Part shown: piece by piece, positions 35,176-44,697 of the stretch | Layout of the letters: each line of letters begins with the position of its first letter | How positions within the stretch are numbered: the first letter of the stretch is position 1 | NCBI RefSeq assembly: GCF_002735705.1 | Contig: NZ_PDZL01000001.1 | Coordinates: 186,001 to 250,000, forward strand | Length of the DNA stretch: 64,000 nucleotides | Origin: Janthinobacterium sp. BJB426 | GTDB lineage: Bacteria; Pseudomonadota; Gammaproteobacteria; Burkholderiales; Burkholderiaceae_D | Reading direction: 5' to 3' | The notes under the pieces: generated by a model | Told to the model about the DNA's origin: nothing | What the model saw: the letters and a program-made list of their open reading frames with translations, nothing else | Databases searched by the model: none | Position numbers and translations under genes: made by a program

Positions 35176-36044
35176 GCGCGCTGCTGGAGCCGTCTATCCG
35201 CCAGGAATTCGTCTACGCGGCGCCGCCGCCGGCCGGCGTCACCGTCGAGCAGCCGCTGTCGCGTTGGCAGCGTCTGAGTCAGCACGCGCTGTGGCGCAAG
35301 GCTTTCATTTTGCTCAGCCTGGCCTTGCTGTGGGAAGGGGCGGCGCGCTGGACGCAGAACGATTTATTGTTGCCCAGTTTTCTGCAGACGGCGCAGGCAT
35401 TTATCGGCGGCATCGCCAGCGGGGAATTGCTCACGCGCACGGCTGCGTCCCTGGTGGTGTTGCTGCAAGGCTATGCGGTGGGCGTGCTGGCCGCCTTCGT
35501 GCTGACCCTGCTGGCCGTGTCCAGCCGCATCGGGCGCGACCTGCTGGAAACCCTGACGGCCATGTTGAATCCCTTGCCGGCCATCGCCTTGCTCCCGCTG
35601 GCCCTGCTGTGGTTCGGCCTGGGACGCGCCAGCCTGATCTTTGTCATCGTCCATTCCGTGATGTGGCCGCTGGCCTTGAATACGTATGCGGGCTTCCAGG
35701 GCGTGCCCGAGACCCTGCGCATGGCGGGCCGCAATTACGGCTTGAACGGCTTGCGCCTGGTGCTGCACATTCTCGTGCCGGGCGCCTTGCCCTCCATCGT
35801 CTCGGGCTTGAAGATAGGCTGGGCATTCGCCTGGCGCACCCTGATCGCGGCCGAGCTGGTGTTCGGCACGACGTCGGGGCAGGGCGGCCTGGGCTGGTAC
35901 ATCTTCCAGAACCGCAACGAGCTGTACACGGACAAGGTGTTCGCCGGCCTGGCGGCCGTCATCGTCATCGGTTTAATCGTGGAAAACCTTGGCTTTCGCA
36001 GCCTGGAGCGTGTCACGCTGAAACGCTGGGGCATGCAGCGCTAG
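35172..36044 (+). CDS. ABC transporter permease (taurine/sulfonate type)
   Basis: 290 aa with about six transmembrane segments and the importer EAA-type loop near residue 180 (FQGVPETLRMAGRNYGLNG). It belongs to the SsuC/TauC/NrtB permease family and forms the membrane channel. It overlaps the ATPase gene by 4 bases. With tauD, the binding protein and the ATPase it completes an uptake-plus-dioxygenase unit. An SsuD-type monooxygenase is not present. Confidence 0.93.
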   Translation: MSALLEPSIRQEFVYAAPPPAGVTVEQPLSRWQRLSQHALWRKAFILLSLALLWEGAARWTQNDLLLPSFLQTAQAFIGGIASGELLTRTAASLVVLLQGYAVGVLAAFVLTLLAVSSRIGRDLLETLTAMLNPLPAIALLPLALLWFGLGRASLIFVIVHSVMWPLALNTYAGFQGVPETLRMAGRNYGLNGLRLVLHILVPGALPSIVSGLKIGWAFAWRTLIAAELVFGTTSGQGGLGWYIFQNRNELYTDKVFAGLAAVIVIGLIVENLGFRSLERVTLKRWGMQR

Positions 36045-36056
36045 TTCTCACGACAA

Positions 36057-36944
36057 CTATTTCAGCATGCTGCGCGCCGCCGCGATGATTTGCCGCGACA
36101 GCTGCTCCATGCGCGGCGATTGCACCTTCCACGTGTGCCAGTACAGGGCCACGTCGGCCGGGGTCTTGGGCGTGAGCATTTCCACCAGTTCACCATCCGT
36201 GTTCGCCTTCAATAACAGTTCGGGCACCATGCCGTAGCCGAGGCCATAGCGGATGGCATTGAAGTGCGAGGTGGCGCCCGGCACGTAATGGCAGGGGTAA
36301 GCCCCTTCGGGCAGCCCCAGTGCTTCCTGCAGGAACGACGATTGCAAGGTGTCCTTGCGCGTGTAGGCGACGACGGGCGCCGTGCGCGCCGCCTTGCGCG
36401 TCAGGCCGTGCGCAAACCACTGCTGGCGGAACGCGGGCGTGGCCACCAGCCAGTAGCGCATCACGCCCAGCGGTTCGGCCGTGCAGCCGCGCATGGGCTT
36501 GGCTTCCGTGCTGATGCAGCCGATGGCCATGCCCGTCTCCAGCAAGGTATACGTGTGGTCCTGGTCTTCCACGGTCAGGTCCAGCAGCACGCGCTCGCGT
36601 ATCAGCACTTCCGACAGGGCCGGGAAGAACCAGGTGCCCATCGAGTCCGCATTCAGCGCGAGCACCAGGGTCAGCGGGGCATCCTGCTGCACCGCCAGTT
36701 CCGCCTGCAAGTCCGCTTCCAGCAGCTTGGCCCGCTTCAGATACTGCATCAGCCGCTGGCCCATGCGCGTGGCGCGCGCGGGACGGCTGCGCACGATCAG
36801 CGCATTGCCCAACTGGCTTTCCAGCGCCCGCACCCGCTGTGAAATGGCGGGCGACGTCAGGTGCAGCCGCAGCGCCGCCTGCTCGAAGCTGCCCGTTTCG
36901 ACGACGGCGCGAAACGCTTCCGTATGCTTGGGATTGAGATCCAT
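36057..36944 (-). CDS. argP: ArgP-like LysR-family regulator
   Basis: 295 aa from ATG 36944 (MDLNPKHTEAFRAVV); a GTG two codons earlier is the alternative. The helix-turn-helix (FEQAALRLHLTSPAISQRVRALE) and effector domain (LALNADSMGTWFFPAL, then GATSHFNAIRYGLGYGMVP) follow the ArgP/LysG pattern. These regulators sense arginine or lysine and usually control a LysE-type exporter. No such exporter lies beside it here. It converges on the permease gene with 12 bases between stops and is divergent from mrcA. Confidence 0.8.
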   Translation of the reverse strand: MDLNPKHTEAFRAVVETGSFEQAALRLHLTSPAISQRVRALESQLGNALIVRSRPARATRMGQRLMQYLKRAKLLEADLQAELAVQQDAPLTLVLALNADSMGTWFFPALSEVLIRERVLLDLTVEDQDHTYTLLETGMAIGCISTEAKPMRGCTAEPLGVMRYWLVATPAFRQQWFAHGLTRKAARTAPVVAYTRKDTLQSSFLQEALGLPEGAYPCHYVPGATSHFNAIRYGLGYGMVPELLLKANTDGELVEMLTPKTPADVALYWHTWKVQSPRMEQLSRQIIAAARSMLK

Positions 36945-37087
36945 GGCCACTGCCTAACATAAGAAAAATTTATCAATACTAAATAATACTTACTTTTCAT
37001 AAGGATGGGTGTGTTGCAGTGCACAATGCCTCTTTGATGGAGTGCCGCGCGCCAGCGCGCGGCCCCCTGGCAGCAAGGAATACCACC

Positions 37088-39517
37088 ATGGAAGCACAAG
37101 CGAACGACAGCACCACCCGCAAGCCCCAGTCCAAGCTGGCGCGCAATCTGAAATTCGGCCTGGGATTGACTCTGGGCCTGGGCGTGGCCGCCGCCCTGGC
37201 GGGCGGCTGGTGGCTGCGCCAGGCGTGGCAGGATTTGCCCGCCGTCGAGCACCTGGCCCAGTACAAGCCCGCGCTGCCGTTGCGCATTTTCTCCAGCGAA
37301 GGCGAGCTGCTGGCCGAATACGGCGAAGAGCGCCGCGAATTCCTGCCTTTGAAAGACATCCCGCTGCGCATGCGCCAGGCCTTGCTGGCCATCGAGGATG
37401 CGCGTTTCTACGAACACGGCGCCGTCGATTTCTATGGTCTGACGCGCGCCACGCTTGCCAACGTCGTCACGGGCCACCATGCGCAGGGCGCCAGCACCAT
37501 CACCATGCAGGTGGCGCGCGACTTCTTCCTGTCGCGCGAAAAAACCGTGCAGCGCAAGCTGACGGAGATGCTGCTCGCCTACAAGCTGGAACAGCACTAC
37601 GGCAAGGACAAGCTGCTGGAACTGTACATGAACCAGATTTACCTGGGCGAGCGCTCCTACGGTTTTTCCGCCGCCTCGAACATTTATTTCGACAAGCCGC
37701 TGGCGGACGTCAGCATCGCCGAAGCGGCCATGCTGGCCGGCTTGCCGAAGGCGCCGTCGGCCTACAACCCGGTCGCCAATCCGCAGCGCGCCACCGTGCG
37801 CCAGCATTACATCCTGCAGCGCATGCGCGAACTCGGCTACATCACGCCGGCCGAATACACGGCCGCCGTGGCGGAAAAACTGGCGCTGAACAAGGACCGC
37901 AACAGCTCCGTGCACGCGGCCGCGTATGCGGTCGAGGAAGCGCGTCAACTGATCCTGCAAAGCTATCCCGAAGGCGCTTACAGCATGGGCCTGGACGTGA
38001 CGACCACCATCCGCATGGCGCCGCAAATCGCGGCCGACAAGTCGCTGCGCGATGGGCTCTTGAATGCGCAGGCACGGCGTGGCTACCGTGGCCCGGAAGC
38101 GCGCCTGGCCGCCTCCGAAGACAGCGTGGCGCGCCAGCTGGCCCCCTATCCGGATAGCGGAGAATTGCGCGCCGCGCTGGTGCGCAAGGTCGATACCGCC
38201 GGCAAGCGCCAGCTGACGGCGCAGCTGCGCAATGGCGACGAGATCGTGCTGACGGCCTCGGATGCGCGCCTGGGCGGCAAGCTGCAGTGGGATGGCAAGC
38301 GCGCCATCGTCGCGGGCAGCGTGATCCGCGTGGTGCGCGACGCGGCGAAAAAGGGCTGGCTGGTGAGCCAGCTGCCCGAGATGGAAGGCGCGCTCATTTC
38401 CGTCGAGGCGCACAGCGGCGAAATCGTCGCCATGGCGGGCGGCTTCGATTTTTACCGCAACCACTACAACCATGCCATGCAGGCCTACCGCCAGCCCGGT
38501 TCCAGCTTCAAGCCTTTCGTGTATTCGGCAGCACTGGAAAAGGGATATTTTCCCGGCACGGCCGTGGACGACACGCAGCGCTTGCTGCTGCCGCAGGAAA
38601 CGGGTGCGCAGCCGTGGCGTCCGCGCAATTACGGCAACAATTATGAAGGCTTCATCAGCGTGCGGCGGGGCCTCGTGCGCTCGAAAAACCTCGTGGCCGT
38701 CAGCCTGATGCAGGCGGCCGGTCCCGGCTACGTGCAGCACTACGCCACGCGCTTCGGTTTTGAGGGCGCGCGCAATCCTGTCTCCCTGCCGCTGGCGCTG
38801 GGCGCGGGCGCCGTCACGCCGCTGCAACTGGCGCAATCGTATGCCGTGTTTGCCAATGGCGGCATGCAGATGCCGCCAAAACTGATCAAGGAAGTGCGCA
38901 GCCGCAGCGGAGAAGTGCTGTTCAGCGATGCGGCGCCACACGCCAAGGGCGAGCCGGCACGGGGCACGCAAGTTATCTCCACGCGCAACGCCTATGTCAT
39001 GGACAGCATGCTGCGCGACGTCGTCAAGAGTGGCACGGGCCGCGGCGCGCTGGCGCTGGGACGCGGCGACGCGGCCGGCAAGACGGGCACGTCGAACAAC
39101 GCGTATGACGCCTGGTTCGCCGGCTATTCCTCGGGCCTCGTCTCCGTCGTGTGGCTCGGCTACGACCAGCCGAAAAGCCTGGGTAACGCCACCGGGGGGA
39201 CGTTGGCGCTGCCCGTCTGGCGCGACTACATGCAGGTGGCCGTGCAGGGCCGCCGCGAACAGGTGCTGGCGGAACCGCCTGGCCTGGCCCTGCTCGATGG
39301 CGACTACGTGTATGCCGAATACCTGGCCGGCGACTGCCTGCAGGATAACTTTGCCTTTATCCACAGCAGCGTCAGTTGCGGCAGCGGCGGTGCGGACACG
39401 CGCATGGCGCACGGTGACGCTGGCGATGGCGGCTCCAGCACGGGCACGAACGAAGCGCGCACCTTGAACGAAGCGCGCGAACGCGAACAAATTCTCAAAT
39501 CATTTTCGGAAGAGTAA
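37088..39517 (+). CDS. mrcA: Penicillin-binding protein 1A (bifunctional transglycosylase/transpeptidase)
   Basis: 809 aa from ATG 37088, with AAGGA about 9 bases upstream. One N-terminal membrane anchor (about 23-43) is followed by a GT51 domain with catalytic E103 in AIEDARFYEHG and QGASTITMQVAR, and a transpeptidase domain with S472-x-x-K475 (GSSFKPF), SKN (RSKNLVAV) and KTGT (AAGKTGTSNN). It polymerises and cross-links peptidoglycan in the periplasm. It is somewhat different in spacing from E. coli PBP1A, so a PBP1A-like paralogue is possible. The TRIC gene follows 4 bases after its stop. Confidence 0.93.
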   Translation: MEAQANDSTTRKPQSKLARNLKFGLGLTLGLGVAAALAGGWWLRQAWQDLPAVEHLAQYKPALPLRIFSSEGELLAEYGEERREFLPLKDIPLRMRQALLAIEDARFYEHGAVDFYGLTRATLANVVTGHHAQGASTITMQVARDFFLSREKTVQRKLTEMLLAYKLEQHYGKDKLLELYMNQIYLGERSYGFSAASNIYFDKPLADVSIAEAAMLAGLPKAPSAYNPVANPQRATVRQHYILQRMRELGYITPAEYTAAVAEKLALNKDRNSSVHAAAYAVEEARQLILQSYPEGAYSMGLDVTTTIRMAPQIAADKSLRDGLLNAQARRGYRGPEARLAASEDSVARQLAPYPDSGELRAALVRKVDTAGKRQLTAQLRNGDEIVLTASDARLGGKLQWDGKRAIVAGSVIRVVRDAAKKGWLVSQLPEMEGALISVEAHSGEIVAMAGGFDFYRNHYNHAMQAYRQPGSSFKPFVYSAALEKGYFPGTAVDDTQRLLLPQETGAQPWRPRNYGNNYEGFISVRRGLVRSKNLVAVSLMQAAGPGYVQHYATRFGFEGARNPVSLPLALGAGAVTPLQLAQSYAVFANGGMQMPPKLIKEVRSRSGEVLFSDAAPHAKGEPARGTQVISTRNAYVMDSMLRDVVKSGTGRGALALGRGDAAGKTGTSNNAYDAWFAGYSSGLVSVVWLGYDQPKSLGNATGGTLALPVWRDYMQVAVQGRREQVLAEPPGLALLDGDYVYAEYLAGDCLQDNFAFIHSSVSCGSGGADTRMAHGDAGDGGSSTGTNEARTLNEAREREQILKSFSEE

Positions 39518-39521
39518 GAGC

Positions 39522-40145
39522 ATGCTGTTATATACGATTTACCTGGTGGCGATTGTCGCCGAAGCGATGTCCGGCGCCATCATGGGCATGCGGCGCGGCA
39601 TGGACTTGTTCGGCATTTGCATGATCGGCACCGTCACGGCGCTCGGCGGCGGCACCGTGCGCGACGTGCTGCTGGGGCACTACCCGCTGGGCTGGATCGC
39701 GCATCCCGAGTACCTGCTGTTTACTATCGGCGCGGCCGTCGTCACGGCTTTTGTCGCGCGCTATCTGCACCATCTGCGCGCCGTCTTCCTGCTGGTCGAT
39801 GGTCTGGGCCTGGTGGCGTTTTGCGTGATCGGCTGCGACATCGCCATGTCGGCCAAGATGCATCCGGCCATCGTCGTGCTGGCGGGGATGATCACGGGCG
39901 TCTTCGGCGGCCTGCTGCGCGATATCCTGTGCAACCAGATTCCGCTCGTGCTGCAGCGTGAAGTATATGCCACCGTGGCCCTGTTTACGGGCAGCCTGTA
40001 CGTGGGCCTGCTGTACTTCAAGGTCGACAGCTCGGTGGCGCAGCTGGCATCCATCGGCGCCGGCTTCCTGTTCCGTTTCCTGGCTTTGCACTTCGAGTGG
40101 CGCCTGCCGAATTTCAATGGCGACCGCATACGCGGGTTCGAGTAA
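39522..40145 (+). CDS. TRIC-family (YicG-like, UPF0126) membrane protein
   Basis: 207 aa with seven hydrophobic segments in two repeated halves, each carrying a glycine-rich motif (TALGGGTVRDVLLG near 38 and GVFGGLLRDILCNQIP near 125). These mark the trimeric intracellular cation channel family, probable potassium-permeable channels in the inner membrane. It begins 4 bases after the mrcA stop and is probably co-transcribed. Physiological role in bacteria is not settled. Confidence 0.9.
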   Translation: MLLYTIYLVAIVAEAMSGAIMGMRRGMDLFGICMIGTVTALGGGTVRDVLLGHYPLGWIAHPEYLLFTIGAAVVTAFVARYLHHLRAVFLLVDGLGLVAFCVIGCDIAMSAKMHPAIVVLAGMITGVFGGLLRDILCNQIPLVLQREVYATVALFTGSLYVGLLYFKVDSSVAQLASIGAGFLFRFLALHFEWRLPNFNGDRIRGFE

Positions 40146-40242
40146 GACGGCAGCTTCCTGAATATTTTTATGCGCATTTAACCCCTTTCTCCGCGCCGCT
40201 GCGTTTCATGTTGGACAACCCAGCCAAACCGGAGAAGAAGCG

Positions 40243-42120
40243 ATGTCCAGCGCCCTCAAGATCACATTGATACTGTCCCTGCTGCTGTCGGCAGGCAGCC
40301 ACGCCGCCGGCACGGCACCGCGCAAGACCCTGGCGCCGTTCGCCAGCGAGCAGGCCTTGAGCAGCTATCTGCAGCAGTTGCAGGCGCGCCAGGCGGTACT
40401 GCAAAGGGAACAGCAGAAACTGCAGCGCGCCACGGCGCAGTCCATGTCGGCGCCGCCGGCACCTCCCGCGCCGATGGTGGCGAAGGCCGCGCCGGCAGCA
40501 TCGGCAGAAGCGGCGGAATCCGTCACCAATGTGCAGACGGCGGGCGTGGACGAAGGCGGCATCGTCAAGCTGCATGGCAAGCACCTGGTGATGCTCCGGC
40601 GCGGCAAGCTGTTTACCGTGCAGGTGGGGGGCAATGCCCTGCAGCCCGTGTCCTCGCTCGACGCGTTCGCGCCGGGCAGCGACCCGTCGGGCAGCTGGTA
40701 TGACGAAATGCTGATCGATGGCGACACGGTCGTGGTGATCGGCTACAGTTACAGCCGCGGCGGCACGGAGATCGGCCTGTTCGACGTCAACGCCGACGGC
40801 AAGCTGGCCTACCGCTCCACGTATCACTTGCGCTCCAACGATTATTATTCGTCGCGCAATTACGCGAGCCGCCTGGTCGGCAGCAAACTGGTGTTCTATT
40901 CGCCCCTGTCGCTGAACTTGCGCCGGGGCGACCCGTTCGGCGGCTTTCCCGCGCTGCGCCGCTGGCGTCCTGACGCCGTACCATCCGACTTCAAGCGCAT
41001 TGCCCCTGCCACGCGCATCTACCGCACCGATGAAGAACCGGAAACGGGCTTCGGCCTGACCCTGCACACGGTCACCGTGTGCGACCTGGCGCAGCGCGAC
41101 ATGCGCTGCGAAGCGACCGCCGTGATGGGGCCCCAAGGCCGCGTGTTTTATGTGTCGGGCGAATCCGTTTTCGTGTGGACGACGCGCCGCGGCAGCGACT
41201 CGGGCGTGTTCCGCATTCCCCTCGACGGCAGCGCGCCCAGCGCACTGAAGGTGGCCGGCGCCCCCGTCGATCAGTTCTCATTCCTCGAAAGCCCTGACGG
41301 CCACCTGAACGTGCTGCTGCGCGCCGAAGGCCAGGGCGACGCCATGTGGGATGGCGCGCGTGGGCGGGGCGACATGGCCTTGCTGCGCGTGCCATTGGCC
41401 ACATTTTCCGATGGCCGCGACAGTGCGCCGGCCAGCAGCTACAAGGCGCTGCCCGGTGGTGGCGGCTACGGCTTGCAGAACCGCTATGTGGGTGCGTACC
41501 TGTTGTACGGCAATCCGGGAAATGCCGGACGTCGCAAGGCCGACCAGGCCTGGCCACGCCAGCCGCTGTATGCCATGCGCTGGGCCGATGCGGGCAGCGT
41601 GCAAGCCTTGTCCCTGCCGCATGGCGTGGAGCGCATCGAAGCGCTGGGCGATGACGCCGTGGTGATCGGCGCGCAAGGCAAGGATCTGCACTTCAGCAGC
41701 ATCCGCCTGGGCGCGCAGGCGACGATCGCCACGCGCTATATCCGCGCCGACGCGGCGCAGGGAGAGTCGCGCAGCCACGGCTTTTTCTACAAGCCGCAAG
41801 CGGCCAGCGAGGGCATGATCGGCCTGCCCATCTTGAGTGCGGACGAGCGGCCTGGCCTCAACAAGTCAGCCGCCTCCGTCCTGTATCTGCGTAACAGCGG
41901 TTTGCAGTTGACGGAGCTGGGCGCGCTGGCGGCGCGGCCGGGCCAGGCGCCGGACGACGGCTGCCGCGCTTCCTGCGTGGACTGGTATGGCAATGCGCGG
42001 CCCCTGTTCCTGCATGGCCGGGTCTTCGCCCTGCTTGGCTATGAATTGGTGGAAGGGGCGCTCAGGGATGGACAGATCCGCGAAGTACGCCGCGTCAGTT
42101 ATGCGCCTGCCGCACGCTGA
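40243..42120 (+). CDS. Secreted beta-propeller domain protein
   Basis: 625 aa with a signal peptide (1-22, cleavage at SHA-AGT), a short coiled coil (about 38-62), an Ala/Pro linker, and then the conserved opening TNVQTAGVDEGGIVK (95-109) of the secreted C-terminal beta-propeller family. The rest is beta-rich with few conserved catalytic residues. Its role is unknown in any organism I can recall. It is directly upstream of an ECF sigma factor and a putative anti-sigma factor, so it may be part of a surface-sensing unit or its target. Confidence 0.85.
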   Translation: MSSALKITLILSLLLSAGSHAAGTAPRKTLAPFASEQALSSYLQQLQARQAVLQREQQKLQRATAQSMSAPPAPPAPMVAKAAPAASAEAAESVTNVQTAGVDEGGIVKLHGKHLVMLRRGKLFTVQVGGNALQPVSSLDAFAPGSDPSGSWYDEMLIDGDTVVVIGYSYSRGGTEIGLFDVNADGKLAYRSTYHLRSNDYYSSRNYASRLVGSKLVFYSPLSLNLRRGDPFGGFPALRRWRPDAVPSDFKRIAPATRIYRTDEEPETGFGLTLHTVTVCDLAQRDMRCEATAVMGPQGRVFYVSGESVFVWTTRRGSDSGVFRIPLDGSAPSALKVAGAPVDQFSFLESPDGHLNVLLRAEGQGDAMWDGARGRGDMALLRVPLATFSDGRDSAPASSYKALPGGGGYGLQNRYVGAYLLYGNPGNAGRRKADQAWPRQPLYAMRWADAGSVQALSLPHGVERIEALGDDAVVIGAQGKDLHFSSIRLGAQATIATRYIRADAAQGESRSHGFFYKPQAASEGMIGLPILSADERPGLNKSAASVLYLRNSGLQLTELGALAARPGQAPDDGCRASCVDWYGNARPLFLHGRVFALLGYELVEGALRDGQIREVRRVSYAPAAR

Positions 42121-42169
42121 AGGAGCAGGGAAATTGTCGCTGCCGCGTAGTTCGGCTACACTGGTCCGC

Positions 42170-42736
42170 ATGCCCGACACTTTACTGACCGCGACGGATG
42201 AAGACCTGATGCTGCGCTACAGCGCCGGCGACCTGCCGTCGTTTCGCGAATTGTACCGGCGCCATAGCCAGGGCCTGTACCGCTTCGTGGCCTGGCGTGC
42301 GCCGCGCCGCGCGTGGGTCGACGAGATCGTGCAGGATGCGTGGGCCAGCCTGCATGTGGCGCGTGCCGGTTACCAGCCGCAGGCGGCGTTCCGCACCTAT
42401 CTGTACCAGATCGCGCGCAACCGCCTGATCGACCTACTGCGTCAGCGGGAAGGACAGGAACACGATGACGTGGGCGAACTGGCGGACGGGGGCGCATCGC
42501 CGCCGCAATCGCTGGAGCAGAAGCAGCAGCATGCGCTGCTGCATGCGGCTATCGCCGCGCTGCCGGCCGAGCAAAAGGAAGCGCTGGTGCTGCAGCAGTT
42601 CAGTGGCATGAGCATCCTCGAGATCGCCGTGGTGACGGGGGCGGAAGCGGAAACCGTCAAGAGCCGGCTGCGCTACGCCATGAAGAAATTGCGCGCGGGC
42701 TTGGACAGCGCCGCTGGCGCGGGAGGACAGGCATGA
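42170..42736 (+). CDS. ECF RNA polymerase sigma factor
   Basis: 188 aa from ATG 42170 (MPDTLLTATDEDLML). Sigma region 2 is seen in FRELYRRHSQGLYRF and YLYQIARNRLIDLLRQ, and region 4 with its helix-turn-helix in LPAEQKEALVLQQFSGMSILEIA and AETVKSRLRYAMKKLR. It directs core polymerase to stress- or envelope-related promoters. It starts 49 bases after the beta-propeller stop and overlaps the next gene by 4 bases. No good ribosome binding site is visible, so the exact start is open. Confidence 0.93.
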   Translation: MPDTLLTATDEDLMLRYSAGDLPSFRELYRRHSQGLYRFVAWRAPRRAWVDEIVQDAWASLHVARAGYQPQAAFRTYLYQIARNRLIDLLRQREGQEHDDVGELADGGASPPQSLEQKQQHALLHAAIAALPAEQKEALVLQQFSGMSILEIAVVTGAEAETVKSRLRYAMKKLRAGLDSAAGAGGQA

Positions 42737-43545
42737 ATACGCACGATCAAGATAATGAGGAACCGAACGACGCACCGAATGACGAGGAATTGAACGCGCT
42801 GCTGGCCAGCCTGCCGCAGCCGGCGCCATCCAGTGTGCTCGATGCGGCCATTCTGGCCGACGCCGAAAAGGTCTTGGCAAAACCCGTTGCCGCCAACGAC
42901 AGCGCCGATGGCGTGCTGCGCACCTTACCGACCAAAAAATCACCGGACTACCTGCAGCGCTGGCGCGTTCCGCTGGGACTGGCGGCGGCCGTGCTGTTGA
43001 CGGTGAACCTGATCGGCGTGGACTGGTTCGGCTCGAAGCCGGCGCAATTTCCCGTGGTAGGGGAGCCGGTCACGCAGGAGGTGATGCAGGAAGCCGCACC
43101 GGCCGCTGCATCCGGGACTGTGTCTGTGCCGCCACCGCCGGCACCGCGTGCCATGGCCAAGGCGGCACCGAGGCCGCCGGCGCCAGCCGAGCCGGCGCCA
43201 GCACCCGTGTCAGTACCCGTACCTGCGCCAGCGCCACCGGCCCCGCCACCGCCTCCGGCAATGCGGGAGGCGATGGAGCAGCAAGCTGCCATGCAGGCCG
43301 AGGCCAGCATGAAGCGCCAGGCACCGGTGCAGCGCGCGCTGGCCATGCCCGCGCCCGTCGCGGCCCGTTCCGCCCCGTTGCCGCCGCCGGCCAGGCTCGA
43401 CGCTTCCGTGTGGCTGGTGAAGATCGACGCGTTGCTGAAGGCCGGCGAAGGCAGCTTGGCGCACGAGGAGTGGACGGCGTTCCGGCAGGCGTATCCAGAT
43501 TACCCGGTGGCCGAGGAACTGCGGCTGCGGCTGGAGAGTAAGTAA
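42733..43545 (+). CDS. Putative anti-sigma factor with Pro/Ala-rich periplasmic region
   Basis: 270 aa, start overlapping the sigma gene stop (ATGA). A cytosolic acidic N-terminus (1-78), one membrane helix (about 79-95) and a periplasmic part made mostly of Pro, Ala and Val (about 110-215), then a small helical domain (about 220-270) with VWLVKIDALLKAGEGSLAHEEW. It has no HxxxCxxC zinc motif, so it is not the classic ZAS type. Position and topology argue for a membrane anti-sigma factor; sequence alone does not prove it. Confidence 0.75.
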   Translation: MNTHDQDNEEPNDAPNDEELNALLASLPQPAPSSVLDAAILADAEKVLAKPVAANDSADGVLRTLPTKKSPDYLQRWRVPLGLAAAVLLTVNLIGVDWFGSKPAQFPVVGEPVTQEVMQEAAPAAASGTVSVPPPPAPRAMAKAAPRPPAPAEPAPAPVSVPVPAPAPPAPPPPPAMREAMEQQAAMQAEASMKRQAPVQRALAMPAPVAARSAPLPPPARLDASVWLVKIDALLKAGEGSLAHEEWTAFRQAYPDYPVAEELRLRLESK

Positions 43546-43551
43546 AAAACG

Positions 43552-44697
43552 CTAGACGATCCCCTTCCTGCGTTCCCACACGGCGCTGCCCACGAAAATG
43601 GCGGCGCATACCCACATCACGGCCGGCAGGGCGTTCACGCCCACCGATTGCATCAGAACGCCCGTCAGCAGTGGTCCGCCGCCGCTGGTGACGCCCCAGG
43701 TGGCGTTGACGATGGCGCTGGCGCTGGTCAGCGACAGCCCCGTGAAACGTTCGCCGCAGGCCACCAGCGCCAGCATGTAGATGCCGCCCGCCGCCGCGCC
43801 CAGCAACAGCAGCAAGGTCCACCACAGCCACGGCGTGCCGACGGCAAACGGCAGCAGCGGCAGCAGCAGGCAGACGGCCACGCCGCATGCCGCGTGGACT
43901 TTGGCGCGGCCGAAGCGGTCGGCCATCCATCCCAGCGCGAATTGCAGGCCCGTGTCGCCCACCAGCACCACGGTGGCCGACAGCAGGGCCAGGTCCGTGC
44001 CGATGCCGTGCTCCATCGCGTACAGGGGCAGCAAGCTCAATGCCAGGGTGTCGAACAGGGCGAAGAAGGCGGCACCGAGCAGTATCATCGGCATGCGCGG
44101 CAGGATCAAGGTCCACTTCACGCCATGTTCTTCCGGTTCCTTTTCCGGGCCGCTGTTCGAGATCAGCATCAATCCCGGCACGGCCAGCAAGAACAGCAGG
44201 CCGCAGGCGGCGAAGCTCCAGCTGATCTTGTCATTGAACAGCGCCACGAGGGCGGGGCCGATCAGCTGGAAAAACGTAAAACTGGTGGTGTACATGGCCA
44301 CCACGCGTCCCCGCGAATTATCGGGCGCCAGGCGGTTCACCCACGCTTCGCCGATGGTAAACAGCACGCCCATGGCGCCGCCGAACAGGAAACGCAGCAC
44401 GCTCCACGCCAGCAGGTGGTCGGTGAACTGCATGGCAATCGTCGCCAGCGAGGCTACCCACACGGCGCCCAGCATGGTGGCGCGCGCGCCGAAGCGCCCC
44501 ACCCAGCGCGAGACGAACGGCGAGGCGGCCAGGATGCCGAGGGCGCTGACGGCCGTGATCATGCCGATGATGTCCGTGCCCACCCCGCGCTGGTGCAAGG
44601 TCAATGCGGTGAGCGGCATGGTGGCACCCAGACCCAGGCCGACCACGCCGATGCTCACCACGAGGGCGAAGAAGTCGCGCCACGGCATGTGCTTCAT
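43552..44697 (-). CDS. MFS transporter
   Basis: 381 aa from ATG 44697, preceded by GGGGGC; the frame continues 62 codons upstream without family character. It has twelve predicted membrane helices and MFS loop motifs (SRWVGRFGARA between helices 2 and 3, GWMADRFGRAK in the second half). It looks like the YcaD/YfkF-type subgroup of MFS proteins, substrate unknown. It converges on the anti-sigma gene with 6 bases between stops and is divergent from puuD. Confidence 0.85.
   Translation of the reverse strand: MKHMPWRDFFALVVSIGVVGLGLGATMPLTALTLHQRGVGTDIIGMITAVSALGILAASPFVSRWVGRFGARATMLGAVWVASLATIAMQFTDHLLAWSVLRFLFGGAMGVLFTIGEAWVNRLAPDNSRGRVVAMYTTSFTFFQLIGPALVALFNDKISWSFAACGLLFLLAVPGLMLISNSGPEKEPEEHGVKWTLILPRMPMILLGAAFFALFDTLALSLLPLYAMEHGIGTDLALLSATVVLVGDTGLQFALGWMADRFGRAKVHAACGVAVCLLLPLLPFAVGTPWLWWTLLLLLGAAAGGIYMLALVACGERFTGLSLTSASAIVNATWGVTSGGGPLLTGVLMQSVGVNALPAVMWVCAAIFVGSAVWERRKGIV

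Noticed and set aside
36857-39490. Long minus-strand open frame (877 codons)
   Set aside because: It is antisense to mrcA, with low-complexity His/Arg/Gly content and no start-site signal.
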